This document shows positions 35,798-44,678 of a DNA stretch of 53,723 nt, piece by piece. This DNA is from Nostoc sp. CHAB 5834 (GTDB lineage Bacteria > Cyanobacteriota > Cyanobacteriia > Cyanobacteriales > Nostocaceae): assembly GCA_020829485.1 (NCBI GenBank), contig JAIVFU010000048.1, positions 1-53,723 on the forward strand, read 5' to 3'. The position numbers and the translations under genes are program-made. Below the pieces are notes generated by a model. It did not search any database. It was not told where the DNA came from and was given only the letters and a program-made list of their open reading frames with translations. Position 1 is the first letter of the stretch, and each line of letters opens with the position of its first letter.

Positions 35798-36529
35798 ATG
35801 GAATTTAGAGACGCTATCTTGTTGTTACATCCAGCGATCGCTGTACTTGTAGTATTTCCTTTAATTGGCGTTATTGTCAACCGCGCTTTACAAGTGCGTC
35901 AACGCCGATTGCAAACTTTAGCCACAGGTAAGAGTAAAATTCCCGGCACTGTAGGGCAAGAGCATACCCAATTGGGTCGCTGGCTAACTGGAGCAGTTGT
36001 AGCTATTATTTTAATAGCGTTTGCCTACGATATTTTTAGTAATATTTTAGACAATCAAGTTTGGATTAAAGCACCATTTCAGGTAGTCTTTATCGGGTTA
36101 TTGTTTATGGCTGCGATCGCTTCTCTGTATTTACTCTATCAGGCAAAGCAGAAAAACTGGCGTGGCGTATTTGCAACCCTCACAGGAATTGCATTAGTGG
36201 TGCTTGGATGTCAAGATGGTATCTACCGCAAAACTGACCAATGGTATATCTCCCACTATTATTATGGGCAAGCCTCTGCTCTGCTGATGATTATTTCACT
36301 CTCCATTTTGCCAGAAATTTATAAAGATAAGACTAATCGCTGGCGCAAGGTTCACATTATTCTGAGTTCTCTTGCTCTTTTACTATTTATCGGGCAGGGG
36401 ATAACAGGAACGCGCTCATTGTTAGAAGTTCCACTTACTTGGCAAGAACGCTATATCAATATGCTTTATGAGCAAAAATGTGATACGAAACCTTGTACAA
36501 TCCAGCCACAATCTCTACCTAAAAATTAA
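35798..36529 (+). CDS. DUF4079 membrane protein
   Basis: 243 residues, with five to six membrane helices. LLHPAIAVLVVFPLIGVIVN opens the domain, a second His lies in WYISHYYYGQ (about residue 148), and WRKVHIILSSLALLLFIGQG (about 187-206) follows, with histidines positioned as in cytochrome-b-like four-helix proteins. The family is nearly restricted to cyanobacteria and plastids; function is not established. A two-component pair follows 48 bp downstream on the same strand. Confidence 0.85.
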   Translation: MEFRDAILLLHPAIAVLVVFPLIGVIVNRALQVRQRRLQTLATGKSKIPGTVGQEHTQLGRWLTGAVVAIILIAFAYDIFSNILDNQVWIKAPFQVVFIGLLFMAAIASLYLLYQAKQKNWRGVFATLTGIALVVLGCQDGIYRKTDQWYISHYYYGQASALLMIISLSILPEIYKDKTNRWRKVHIILSSLALLLFIGQGITGTRSLLEVPLTWQERYINMLYEQKCDTKPCTIQPQSLPKN

Positions 36530-36577
36530 TAATGAATAAAAATCACAATATTTTCAATACCCTAGAAAAAACTAACA

Positions 36578-37996
36578 GTGAAGCAACCCACAAATATTTG
36601 GATAAATCTTGATCCTTTTTCATTACAATTACGCCTAACCATTGGTATTGCTACATTTTCAACTTTAATATTAGGTAGTTTTGCTGCATGGACTAATTGG
36701 AAAATGCAGCAAATTTTGATTGATAGTCGTAAGCATAATATAGAAAAAATCGCTGAACGATTGCCGCACGATGTGCAACTTTACAGTGAAATGATGCAAC
36801 CGGAAACTGGATTGCAAAAGGCTATTAATAACTTGGCAAATACCAACATATTTTTATGGTTAAAAAGTCCTGATAATAAAATTTTTATAAAATCTGCTAC
36901 TTTAGATTTGTTATCTGACTCTATGGTAACTGAGTTAATGTCCCTTAGTAATATGCATATTAAACCAAAAATTTACAAAGTTAATAAAAAGTACTTTGTT
37001 ATGAGTAGTAGTACTTTACAAGTGCAGGGTAAGTCTCTGGGTAAGCTATTTATAGTACATGATATTACTCGTGAACAGACAATGTTTATGGCAATGCTGC
37101 AAAATTTAAATATTAGCAGTATTTTGGCAATTATTGTAATAATAAGTATAAGTGCATTTTATATTAGGCGTTCTCTGCAACCACTGCGCCAGCTAAGTCA
37201 GATGACTTCTGTCATTTCTATAGAAGATTTAGGAAAAGCACAACTATATGTTGATAATGCACCCAGCGAAGTCAAAGAATTAGCTCAAACTTTAACCATG
37301 TTGTTATCGCGCCTATCGCAATCTTGGGAGCAAGAACGAGAATTTGTGAGTAATGTTTCTCACGAATTACGCACACCATTGACGATTGTACATGGTTACT
37401 TACAAAGCGTCTTGCGACGGCAGAATAACTTAACTGAAATTCAACAAGAAGCTTTAGAAACTGCTGCCTCAGAAGCCGAGCGTACTATTCGCTTGTTACA
37501 AGATTTACTTGATTTAGCACGAGCAGATAGTGGTTATTTGAATTTTCAGATGAAATCTTATGTGTTGAATGACTTAGTTGAAGAAGTCGTGGTGATGGCG
37601 CAAAAATATAGCGATCGCTTAATTACAATCGAGTCAACAACTTATCCCATCCAAGTTAAAATAGACTATAGCCGTTTTAAACAAATATTGCTCAATTTGA
37701 TTGATAATGCTATTAAGTATTCTGAAGCTAGAACGCCTATAATTTTAAAGTTAAATCAGGTTCAGAACAAAGCGATTATTCAAGTTTGTGACAAAGGTTA
37801 TGGTATTCCTTTACAACACCAAACACGTATTTTCGAGCGATTTTACCGCGTAGATGAATCCCGCTCTCATGCAACTGGCGGTTCTGGTTTGGGTTTATCC
37901 ATTGTTAAGACACTTGTAGAGGGTATGGGTGGTAATGTATCTGTGCAATCAAAATTAGGAGAAGGGAGTGTGTTTACCGTCACTCTACTTACATAG
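36578..37996 (+). CDS. Membrane sensor histidine kinase
   Basis: 472 residues from GTG 36578. Two membrane helices (about residues 20-40 and 176-197) frame a periplasmic sensor domain of about 135 residues with no metal-binding motif evident. HAMP follows (about 197-250). The phospho-acceptor is H262 in NVSHELRTPL. The ATP-binding boxes are N (LNLIDNAIKYS), G1 (VCDKGYGIP), F (RIFERFYRVD) and G2 (GSGLGLSIVK). It is a complete EnvZ/PhoR-type kinase. The response regulator follows directly, its start 40 bp after this stop. The signal is unknown. Confidence 0.93.
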   Translation: MKQPTNIWINLDPFSLQLRLTIGIATFSTLILGSFAAWTNWKMQQILIDSRKHNIEKIAERLPHDVQLYSEMMQPETGLQKAINNLANTNIFLWLKSPDNKIFIKSATLDLLSDSMVTELMSLSNMHIKPKIYKVNKKYFVMSSSTLQVQGKSLGKLFIVHDITREQTMFMAMLQNLNISSILAIIVIISISAFYIRRSLQPLRQLSQMTSVISIEDLGKAQLYVDNAPSEVKELAQTLTMLLSRLSQSWEQEREFVSNVSHELRTPLTIVHGYLQSVLRRQNNLTEIQQEALETAASEAERTIRLLQDLLDLARADSGYLNFQMKSYVLNDLVEEVVVMAQKYSDRLITIESTTYPIQVKIDYSRFKQILLNLIDNAIKYSEARTPIILKLNQVQNKAIIQVCDKGYGIPLQHQTRIFERFYRVDESRSHATGGSGLGLSIVKTLVEGMGGNVSVQSKLGEGSVFTVTLLT

Positions 37997-38036
37997 CTAC
38001 TTTGATTGTCACCCTATGCGCTTTAAAATCACAAAT

Positions 38037-38711
38037 ATGACAGCAAATATCCTTTTGGTTGAAGATGAAGTTAAACTGGCGCGATTTGTTGAACTAGAAC
38101 TAAGTAGCGAAGGTTACAATATAAACATCGCCCATGATGGCATTGCTGGTTTAACGTTAGCACGAGAGTTATCGCCAGATTTAGTCATTCTTGATTGGAT
38201 GCTTCCAGGGCTATCAGGTTTGGAAATCTGTCGTCGGTTACGGGCAACTGGTATTTCCGTACCAGTAATTTTACTGACAGCAAAAGATGAAGTTAACGAT
38301 CGCGTTGCAGGTTTGGATGCAGGAGCTGATGATTATGTAGTCAAACCATTTAGTATAGAAGAACTGCTAGCTAGAATCCGCGCTCATCTACGCCGCACTC
38401 AAGAAACAGATCAAGATATTTTTCAGTTTGAAGACTTGAGTTTAAATCACCGGACTCGCCAAGTTTACCGGGGTAAGCGGGCAATTGAGTTAACGGCTAA
38501 AGAGTTCGACTTGTTAGAATATATACTCTCGCATCCCCGTCAGGTATTTACTAAAGACCAAATTCTACAAAAAGTTTGGGGTTACGATTTTATGGGTAAT
38601 TCCAATATCATCGAAGTATACATCCGCTACTTGCGCCTAAAACTAGAAGAAAATAATGAAAAACGCTTGATTCATACGGTGCGTGGTGTGGGCTATGTAC
38701 TTCGGGAATAG
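38037..38711 (+). CDS. OmpR/PhoB-type response regulator
   Basis: 224 residues from ATG 38037 (MTANILLVEDE); an upstream in-frame start that overlaps the kinase gene is not used. REC has D53 in VILDWMLPG, T in LLTAKDE, K in YVVKPFS. The C-terminal winged helix (about residues 125-222) has ELTAKEFDLLEYIL and the recognition helix SNIIEVYIRYLRLK. It would bind paired direct repeats, and such an array lies upstream of 35114. Kinase and regulator are cognate by position. Confidence 0.95.
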   Translation: MTANILLVEDEVKLARFVELELSSEGYNINIAHDGIAGLTLARELSPDLVILDWMLPGLSGLEICRRLRATGISVPVILLTAKDEVNDRVAGLDAGADDYVVKPFSIEELLARIRAHLRRTQETDQDIFQFEDLSLNHRTRQVYRGKRAIELTAKEFDLLEYILSHPRQVFTKDQILQKVWGYDFMGNSNIIEVYIRYLRLKLEENNEKRLIHTVRGVGYVLRE

Positions 38712-38757
38712 TGAGCCTTGAACGGGGAAGTAAAAAATCAAAATCAAAATATTTTAT

Positions 38758-38867
38758 GGCGTTGCTGATTGCGGTATGAAAACGATTGTGCGTTACGCTG
38801 AAAATCCTTGTAGAGACGTAAAATTTTACGTCTCTACATCCAAATTCATACCTCATTCAGCAACGCC
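38758..38867. mobile_element. MITE family C, copy 2, with 8-bp target duplication
   Basis: 110 bp, differing from copy 1 (21582-21692) at very few positions, flanked by TATTTTAT on each side (38750-38757 and 38868-38875). Ends GGCGTTGCTGA / TCAGCAACGCC. Confidence 0.93.
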
Positions 38868-39048
38868 TATTTTATTTTCATTCATATCCTTGGGTTAATA
38901 TCATTTTCTCTTGCAGGAACGATATTAACCCAAAGATTTATTTGAGAAAATCAATTTCTACACTAAAAAACCAATTTGTAATACTCTTAAGTAATTAAAA
39001 AAGTCAGATTACATCTGGCTGGGTTTCCACCATTTGTATCTATAGCCC

Positions 39049-39147
39049 AATACCGTTCAGTTAAGCCGAAAAATCTTGCTAGAGACGCGAAACTTCGCAT
39101 CTCTACAGGTCTAAAATCAGTACCAAAAATCCTTAACTGAACTGTAT
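39049..39147. mobile_element. MITE family B, compact copy
   Basis: AATACCGTTCAGTTAAGCCG and TCCTTAACTGAACTGTAT are inverted ends of a 99-bp element with a GAGACGCGAAACTTCGCATC stem. Confidence 0.75.
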
Positions 39148-39228
39148 CGATCTATAGTCTTATTAGTCTTATTTTGGAGAATTGATATAAGATATGTGCA
39201 ATAAAAGTCAGGCTTAAGGACGATAAAA

Positions 39229-40002
39229 TTGCGAATAAAAACTAATTTCGAGCAATCTGAGATTGTACGCTGTTTTGTAGCAGTACTGCTTTTCGGTCAA
39301 GTGTGGCTACATTTTCTCCAAGGAAAAACGTATTATCGCAAGATTTTGCAACATCTGGTGACTGCTGGGCCAGATTCTATCTCTCCAGTTCTGCTTGTCA
39401 GTGGTTTTGCAGGAATGATTTTTACTATTCAAACGGCGAGAGAATTAGTCCGATTTGGGGCTGTAAATGCTGTGGGGGGTGCTTTTGCCTTAGCTTTTTG
39501 TAGAGAATTGGCTCCAATTTTGACCGCTAGTATTATGGCGGGACAAGTAGGCTCTGCTTTTGCAGCAGAAATAGGTGCAATGCAAGTCACAGAGCAAATT
39601 GATGCACTTTATATGCTCAAAACTGATCCAATTGATTATCTAGTAGTTCCTAGAGTAATCGCTTGTAGTTTAATGGTGCCTTTGATGACTATTTTAGCTT
39701 TAGTTACGGGCATCTTCGGCGGAGTTTTTGCCGCATCATACTTTTACAAAATTCTTCCCGAAACATTTTTAGAATCAGTCAGAAATTTTTTAGAACCGTC
39801 AGATTTGTTTATTATTTTGCTAAAAGGGTTTATTTTTGGTGTGCTGGTTGCTGTTATTGGCTGTAGTTGGGGATTAACTACTAAGGGGGGAGCAAAGGAA
39901 GTAGGAGAATCGGCAACAAAAGCAGTGGTTACTAGTTGGGTATCAATTTTTGTCATGGATTTTTTCCTCTCTCTACTGCTGTTTGAACAGCCTACATTTT
40001 GA
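39229..40002 (+). CDS. MlaE-family lipid transport permease
   Basis: 257 residues from TTG 39229, with AAGGA upstream giving a normal spacer. The family core is visible: ELAPILTASIMAGQVGSAFA (about residues 89-108), then EIGAMQVTEQIDAL and GCSWGLTTKGGAKEVGESAT. MlaE is the inner-membrane permease of the Mla/TGD system, which moves phospholipids or, in plastids, galactolipid precursors between membranes. The ATPase and MCE substrate-binding partners are not adjacent. Confidence 0.9.
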   Translation: MRIKTNFEQSEIVRCFVAVLLFGQVWLHFLQGKTYYRKILQHLVTAGPDSISPVLLVSGFAGMIFTIQTARELVRFGAVNAVGGAFALAFCRELAPILTASIMAGQVGSAFAAEIGAMQVTEQIDALYMLKTDPIDYLVVPRVIACSLMVPLMTILALVTGIFGGVFAASYFYKILPETFLESVRNFLEPSDLFIILLKGFIFGVLVAVIGCSWGLTTKGGAKEVGESATKAVVTSWVSIFVMDFFLSLLLFEQPTF

Positions 40003-40024
40003 AACCAAGTATTGAAGAACAAGA

Positions 40025-40051
40025 TTCCCGACTTTTTTAAGAAGTTGGGAA
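40025..40051. terminator. Hairpin downstream of the MlaE gene
   Basis: TTCCCGACTT and GAAGTTGGGAA pair with one wobble over a T-rich loop. No clear T run follows; it could also be a dispersed repeat. Confidence 0.35.
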
Positions 40052-40207
40052 CCTCAGCCAAAAAACAAGTTGTGGGTAAGCAATACTGGTTCTCAAGCCT
40101 TGGCGCAGCCCGCACTTTGGCATGGTTCAACTCCGCTCACTAGCCGCTTAGTGACCACCGCAGGCATAGCTAGTTTTTTTGGGTATACTTCAAAACGTTA
40201 GCGAAAT

Positions 40208-40639
40208 TTAAGAATATATTAACTTGTAGATTAACGCACCCAAAGCCAAACCGGTTAATGAAAAGGTAGATGCAGTCCAAAAAGCTAGCCCTTCCCTAAG
40301 ACCTGCCATTTGAAAGTCTATCCTGACTAATATAGTTGCCGAAATGATCAGCAAAGTATCAAGAAATACCCGAAACCAGGCAATCATAATAAAGAATAAG
40401 AAAGCTCCTAAGACGGCAACACCGAAAGACCTAATATTTGATTTAAACAAAACATCTAAATAATATTTCATTTTTAACCAAGGAATAGTCAACGTTACTA
40501 TTAAAAGTAAGATAGCAACTACAGTCGCCAGCCACACAGACAGAGGAGCGCGTGTTTCAGATATTACCCAGCCCAAAGTACTGTAACTAAGCATTACTAG
40601 CGCCAGGGACACCCAAGGAACTCTTTTCAAAATTGACAT
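40208..40639 (-). CDS. Small four-helix membrane protein, function unknown
   Basis: 143 residues, four hydrophobic stretches (about residues 9-27, 32-55, 69-98 and 117-142). The middle block (RVFLDTLLIISATILVRIDF) and the end (FSLTGLALGALIYKLIYS) look conserved in cyanobacterial hypotheticals, but no characterised family is recognised. It lies 56 bp downstream of the PotA-type ATPase gene on the same strand, so co-transcription is possible. Confidence 0.7.
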   Translation of the reverse strand: MSILKRVPWVSLALVMLSYSTLGWVISETRAPLSVWLATVVAILLLIVTLTIPWLKMKYYLDVLFKSNIRSFGVAVLGAFLFFIMIAWFRVFLDTLLIISATILVRIDFQMAGLREGLAFWTASTFSLTGLALGALIYKLIYS

Positions 40640-40695
40640 GGGTTAATACTCCTAGTACAGGGTCAACCAGAGGAAAAGGGGAAGGGAACTCTTAG

Positions 40696-41823
40696 CTATT
40701 GACTAATAGCTAAACAATCATTTTCTGCCCACCAAGCGTAGATGGGCGTGTCACGGTCTGCTAAAACGCCAAAAGTATTAGGTTGCAACACATTTATGCT
40801 AATGCCATTTGTTAATTCCACAACATAATTAACATGTGTGCCCAAGTACATAACATTGATAAGCCGTCCTTCAAAGCAGTTAGTTGGCAAATTGGGTGGA
40901 TAAAGCGAAAGCTGTATTTTTTCAGGCCGCAGACTCACTACCACCGCTTGTGATAATTCAGATGGTGTATCTTCAGCACGACTAATGATAATTGAGAGTC
41001 CCGTTTTTGTGGAAATTTTAATATTAGAAGAGTCTACCGCTACGATTTCACCACTGAATAAATTAGTATCGCCAATAAAATCAGCAACAAATGATGTGCA
41101 GGGACGTTCGTAGATTTGGCTAGGGGTGCCAACTTGTTCAATTTTGCCTTGGTTCATCACGGCAATGCGATCGCTCAAAGATAATGCTTCTTCTTGGTCG
41201 TGTGTCACCATCACAAAGGTTACTCCCAAGTCTTTGTGTAAATTTGATAACTCCACTTGCATTTCTTTACGTAGTTTTAAATCTAACGCCCCTAAAGGTT
41301 CATCCAGTAACACGACTGTGGGGTGATTGACTAGGGCCCTTGCTAAGGCGACTCGCTGCTGTTGACCACCAGAAAGTTGATTGGGAAAGCGCGATCGCAA
41401 ACTTTCCATTTTCACTCTTTTTAAAGCTTGTTCGACTCTAGCTTCAATTTCCGATTTGGGGATTTTTTTTAACCGCAGTCCAAAGGCGATGTTATTCCAG
41501 ACATTCAGGTGGTTAAATAAAGCGTAACTTTGGAATACAGTATTGACGGGCCGGCGGTAAGGGGGCACATTAGTCATAGATTTACCCTGAATCAACACCT
41601 TGCCAGCGTCAGCGATTTCAAACCCAGCAATTAAGCGCAGTGTCGTTGTTTTACCACAACCGGAGGGGCCTAAAATACTAAAAAATTCTCCCTGTCTGAC
41701 ATCCAAATCTATTCCGTGTACTGCTGGTTCTTGGTTAAAAAACTTGAATACATTACGCAGTTCAACATCAAGTGGCTGAAAAGTTGTTATCCCCCTTTGA
41801 TTCTGCATGAAAATTTGAGCCAT
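40696..41823 (-). CDS. potA: PotA-type ABC transporter ATPase
   Basis: 375 residues. Walker [10 protein letters not shown] (about residues 53-61), Q-loop FQSYALF, signature LSGGQQQR, Walker [13 protein letters not shown], and the switch histidine in [10 protein letters not shown]. The C-terminal extension (about 255-370) is a TOBE-type regulatory domain, as in PotA/FbpC importers. It would energise a polyamine-type importer; the matching permease potC is 38 kb away. Permease PotB and the binding protein PotD are not in the window. Confidence 0.9.
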   Translation of the reverse strand: MAQIFMQNQRGITTFQPLDVELRNVFKFFNQEPAVHGIDLDVRQGEFFSILGPSGCGKTTTLRLIAGFEIADAGKVLIQGKSMTNVPPYRRPVNTVFQSYALFNHLNVWNNIAFGLRLKKIPKSEIEARVEQALKRVKMESLRSRFPNQLSGGQQQRVALARALVNHPTVVLLDEPLGALDLKLRKEMQVELSNLHKDLGVTFVMVTHDQEEALSLSDRIAVMNQGKIEQVGTPSQIYERPCTSFVADFIGDTNLFSGEIVAVDSSNIKISTKTGLSIIISRAEDTPSELSQAVVVSLRPEKIQLSLYPPNLPTNCFEGRLINVMYLGTHVNYVVELTNGISINVLQPNTFGVLADRDTPIYAWWAENDCLAISQ

Positions 41824-42025
41824 AATCCTCAGTAGAATGCCGTGATATTACGTGATTTTGTCAGTAGTCTTTTGGGCAGACTAGATTTGACACTTTGGTT
41901 TATTGTATCCGCCAAAAACAATTGTTCAAGAATATACTTGCCCGATTCTTTTATCCCTAGTACTGGGCATGAGTTTAGGGTAATTGTATACAGATAATAC
42001 CCCTATTGGAATCATTATTTGTCTT

Positions 42026-42430
42026 ATGTCTTTATTCCCATCAATTGGCACTAAAAAAGATACACGTACAGTTGGACGTGGTTTCCAATCAATATTTTTA
42101 ATCTTATTTACTCTATTAATGACTGCTGGTATTGAGGCTCGTTTAATGGAAGTCGATGGTGCGGGTAGACCAATCCGGGTTTTAGGGGAAAAACAGGCGG
42201 AAGCTGGTAACGATTTACACATGACTATAGATTTAAATGTGCAAAAGGCAGCAGAAAAAGCTTTGGGAAATCACCGAGGTGCGATCGCAGCACTTGATCC
42301 GAATAACGGTGCTGTTTTAGCATTGGTATCTTACCCCACCTTTGACCGGAATATCTTCTCTAAACAAAAACTCTCCCAGAAAGATTAAGAAAGCGTACAA
42401 GGTAAAGATCATCCCTTGGTTGCTAAGAAT
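42026..42430 (+). pseudogene. Decayed, internally deleted copy of the PBP2 gene
   Basis: From ATG 42026 the translation parallels the intact PBP2 next door: TRTVGRGFQSIFLILFTLLM matches residues about 15-34. It then jumps to MEVDGAGRPIRVLGEKQ, matching residues about 228-243, and continues to about residue 306. A TAA (42386-42388) replaces W307, yet the homology runs on through ESVQGKDHPLV to about 42430. Roughly 185 codons are deleted, including the dimerisation region, and the transpeptidase part is absent. A partial tandem duplicate, not a functional gene. Confidence 0.85.
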
Positions 42431-42480
42431 TCAACAGAGTTATTTACAGATAATCTTAATTTTGAAATCATCTTTGTCTT

Positions 42481-44319
42481 ATGACTATATTTAAAGCATC
42501 TCCACTTGGCGGACAAAAAAATACACGTACAGTTGGACAGAGTTTCCAGCCAATATTTTTAATTATATTTACTCTATTGATGGTGACGGGAATCAGCGTT
42601 CGTTTGGCATATTTGCAAATTACAGAAGGCGCAAATCACCGCAAACGAGCCGAGTCAAATCGAATTCGGATGATTTCTAAACAACCAGAAAGGGGTAACA
42701 TTTTTGACCGCAACGGTAAACTTTTAGCCAGTACTCGCTATCCTCGCTCTGTATATTTGTGGCCGATGGCACATACCAAGCCAGCATGGTCAGTTGTGGG
42801 AGCACGTCTATCTCAAATTCTCGACGTTCCCGAAGAAGAGATGGAAAAGAAACTAGAAGAGGCAGGCGCTAACTCTTCTTCACTCATACGGATTGCTCGT
42901 GACTTGAACGAAGCACAAATCACAGCATTAAAGGAGTATCAAAGCGAACTTAAAGATGTAGAAATTTCTACAGAAGCCGTTCGTTACTACCCCCACGGCA
43001 AGGAATTAGCACATGTATTAGGCTATACGCGAGAACTAACCGCCGAGCAGTTAAAAGAAAAGAAGCAGAAAGGCTACAGATTGGGTGATGTGATTGGTCA
43101 AATGGGAGTTGAAAAAGCTTATGAGAAAAGTCTGCGGGGCGAATGGGGCGGTCAGCAGGTAGAAGTGGATGGTGCAGGTCGACCACTCCGGGTTTTGGGT
43201 GAGAAACAAGCAAAAGCTGGTAGCGATTTGCACTTGACCATAGATTTAAATATGCAAAAGACAGCAGAAAAAGCTTTAGACGATCGCGACGGTGCGATCG
43301 TGGCACTTGACCCAAAGAATGGTGCTGTTTTAGCAATGGTATCTCACCCCACCTTTGATCCAAATATTTTCTCGAAGCAGAAACTTACTCAAAAAGATTG
43401 GGAAACTGTCCAAGGTGCCGATCATCCCTTGGTTAATCGCGCCCTCAGTGCCTTTCCACCCGCTAGCACCTTCAAAATTGTCACCACCACAGCCGGGTTA
43501 GAATCAGGTAAATTTTCTCCTAGCACAGTCTTGCAAACTTACGGTTCCTTAAACTTTGGCGGTACGCGATTTGGTGAATGGAATCACGCCGGATTCGGCC
43601 CATTGGGTTTTGTCGGCGCATTACAGTGGAGTAGTGATACCTTCTTTTATCAAATTGGTCGCGGAGTCGGCGGCCCAACTTTAATTGAATGGACTCGCAA
43701 ATATGGATTTGGTAAAAAAACCGGCTTTGAGTTTGCCAACGAAGAGGCAAAAGGTTTAGTGCCAGATGAAGCATGGAAGCAGAAAGCTTGGAAGATACCT
43801 TGGACTGTAGGCGACAGCATTAATATGTCAATTGGTCAAGGTGCTTTACAAACTACACCGTTGCAAGTCGCCATTATGTTTGCCGTGCCTGCTAATGGTG
43901 GCTACCTAGTCCAGCCGCATTTACTTAAAGACAATGAAGAAGCAAAAAGCTGGCGAGAATCTTTAAATATGAAGCCGACAACCATAAGTATTCTCCGTCA
44001 GGGATTGCGGAAAGTAGTAGCTGAAGGTACAGGTAAAGCTTTGAAGCAGCCAACAGTTCCCCCAGTCGCTGGCAAGAGTGGCACTGCTGAAGCGTGGAAG
44101 GGGCGTGTTAAGCAAAATCACGCTTGGTTTGGAGCCTATGCACCTGCTGAACAGCCAGAAATTCTGATTGTGGCATTTGCTGAACATTCCGGCGGCGGTG
44201 GTGGTAGTATTGCTGCGCCGATGATATTAGAAATTATGGAGGAATATTTTCAGCGCAAGTATCCAGGTAAGTATCAGAAACCAGCATCTGAAAAGCCAGG
44301 AAATAGCCGTCGGAGTTGA
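42481..44319 (+). CDS. mrdA: Penicillin-binding protein 2, elongasome transpeptidase
   Basis: 612 residues. One N-terminal membrane helix (about residues 23-42) anchors a periplasmic enzyme. Dimerisation domain follows (QPERGNIFDRNGKLLA, about 68-83). Transpeptidase motifs: active serine S329-T-F-K332 in PPASTFKI, S384-S-D386 (SSD replacing SxN, usual in PBP2), and KSGTAEAW (about 533). It cross-links peptidoglycan during cell elongation with RodA. MreB, MreC, MreD and RodA are not nearby. A damaged partial copy lies 50 bp upstream. Confidence 0.94.
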   Translation: MTIFKASPLGGQKNTRTVGQSFQPIFLIIFTLLMVTGISVRLAYLQITEGANHRKRAESNRIRMISKQPERGNIFDRNGKLLASTRYPRSVYLWPMAHTKPAWSVVGARLSQILDVPEEEMEKKLEEAGANSSSLIRIARDLNEAQITALKEYQSELKDVEISTEAVRYYPHGKELAHVLGYTRELTAEQLKEKKQKGYRLGDVIGQMGVEKAYEKSLRGEWGGQQVEVDGAGRPLRVLGEKQAKAGSDLHLTIDLNMQKTAEKALDDRDGAIVALDPKNGAVLAMVSHPTFDPNIFSKQKLTQKDWETVQGADHPLVNRALSAFPPASTFKIVTTTAGLESGKFSPSTVLQTYGSLNFGGTRFGEWNHAGFGPLGFVGALQWSSDTFFYQIGRGVGGPTLIEWTRKYGFGKKTGFEFANEEAKGLVPDEAWKQKAWKIPWTVGDSINMSIGQGALQTTPLQVAIMFAVPANGGYLVQPHLLKDNEEAKSWRESLNMKPTTISILRQGLRKVVAEGTGKALKQPTVPPVAGKSGTAEAWKGRVKQNHAWFGAYAPAEQPEILIVAFAEHSGGGGGSIAAPMILEIMEEYFQRKYPGKYQKPASEKPGNSRRS

Positions 44320-44367
44320 ATAATGGTCGATTTGAGCAGAGGTAAGTAACCTTCTTATCGTTGTTCC

Positions 44368-44412
44368 GTATTTTGAATACTTTAGTCTGTAGAACTTTTG
44401 TATTCAAAATAC
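44368..44412. promoter_or_regulatory. Paired operator upstream of the restriction-modification controller
   Basis: GTATTTTGAATAC (44368-44380) and GTATTCAAAATAC (44400-44412) are perfect inverted repeats separated by 19 bp, each also palindromic as GTATT-N3-AATAC. The second ends 14 bases before the controller start. Controller proteins of Type II systems bind paired sites like this. Confidence 0.65.
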
Positions 44413-44426
44413 TAGGCTTTTTCTTC

Positions 44427-44678
44427 ATGCAGCCCAGTAAACTAGACCAAATTTTAGGACTAGAACTACAGCGTCATCGCACAGAAAAAGGTTGGTCACA
44501 GGAGTATCTTGCAGAAGTGACAGGTCTGCACAGGACTTACATTAGCCAGCTTGAGCGAGGGCTAAAAAGTCCATCTGTTAGAGTTCTCAGCCATATTACC
44601 AATGCTTTAGGTATGACAATGAGCGAGTTTTTACAAGCTGTAGAGGAATCCCTCAGTGTTGACGGACAACGAGATTGA
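44427..44678 (+). CDS. XRE-type controller (C-protein-like) regulator
   Basis: 83 residues from ATG 44427; the longer frame upstream (44361) would translate the operator and is rejected. The helix-turn-helix GWSQEYLAEVTGLHRTYISQ (about residues 21-40), followed by LERGLKSPSV, is the XRE fold and the size of restriction-modification C proteins. Its 3' end overlaps the next gene by 23 bp in another frame, so both are read from one transcript. Probably times expression of the endonuclease relative to the methyltransferase. Confidence 0.85.
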   Translation: MQPSKLDQILGLELQRHRTEKGWSQEYLAEVTGLHRTYISQLERGLKSPSVRVLSHITNALGMTMSEFLQAVEESLSVDGQRD

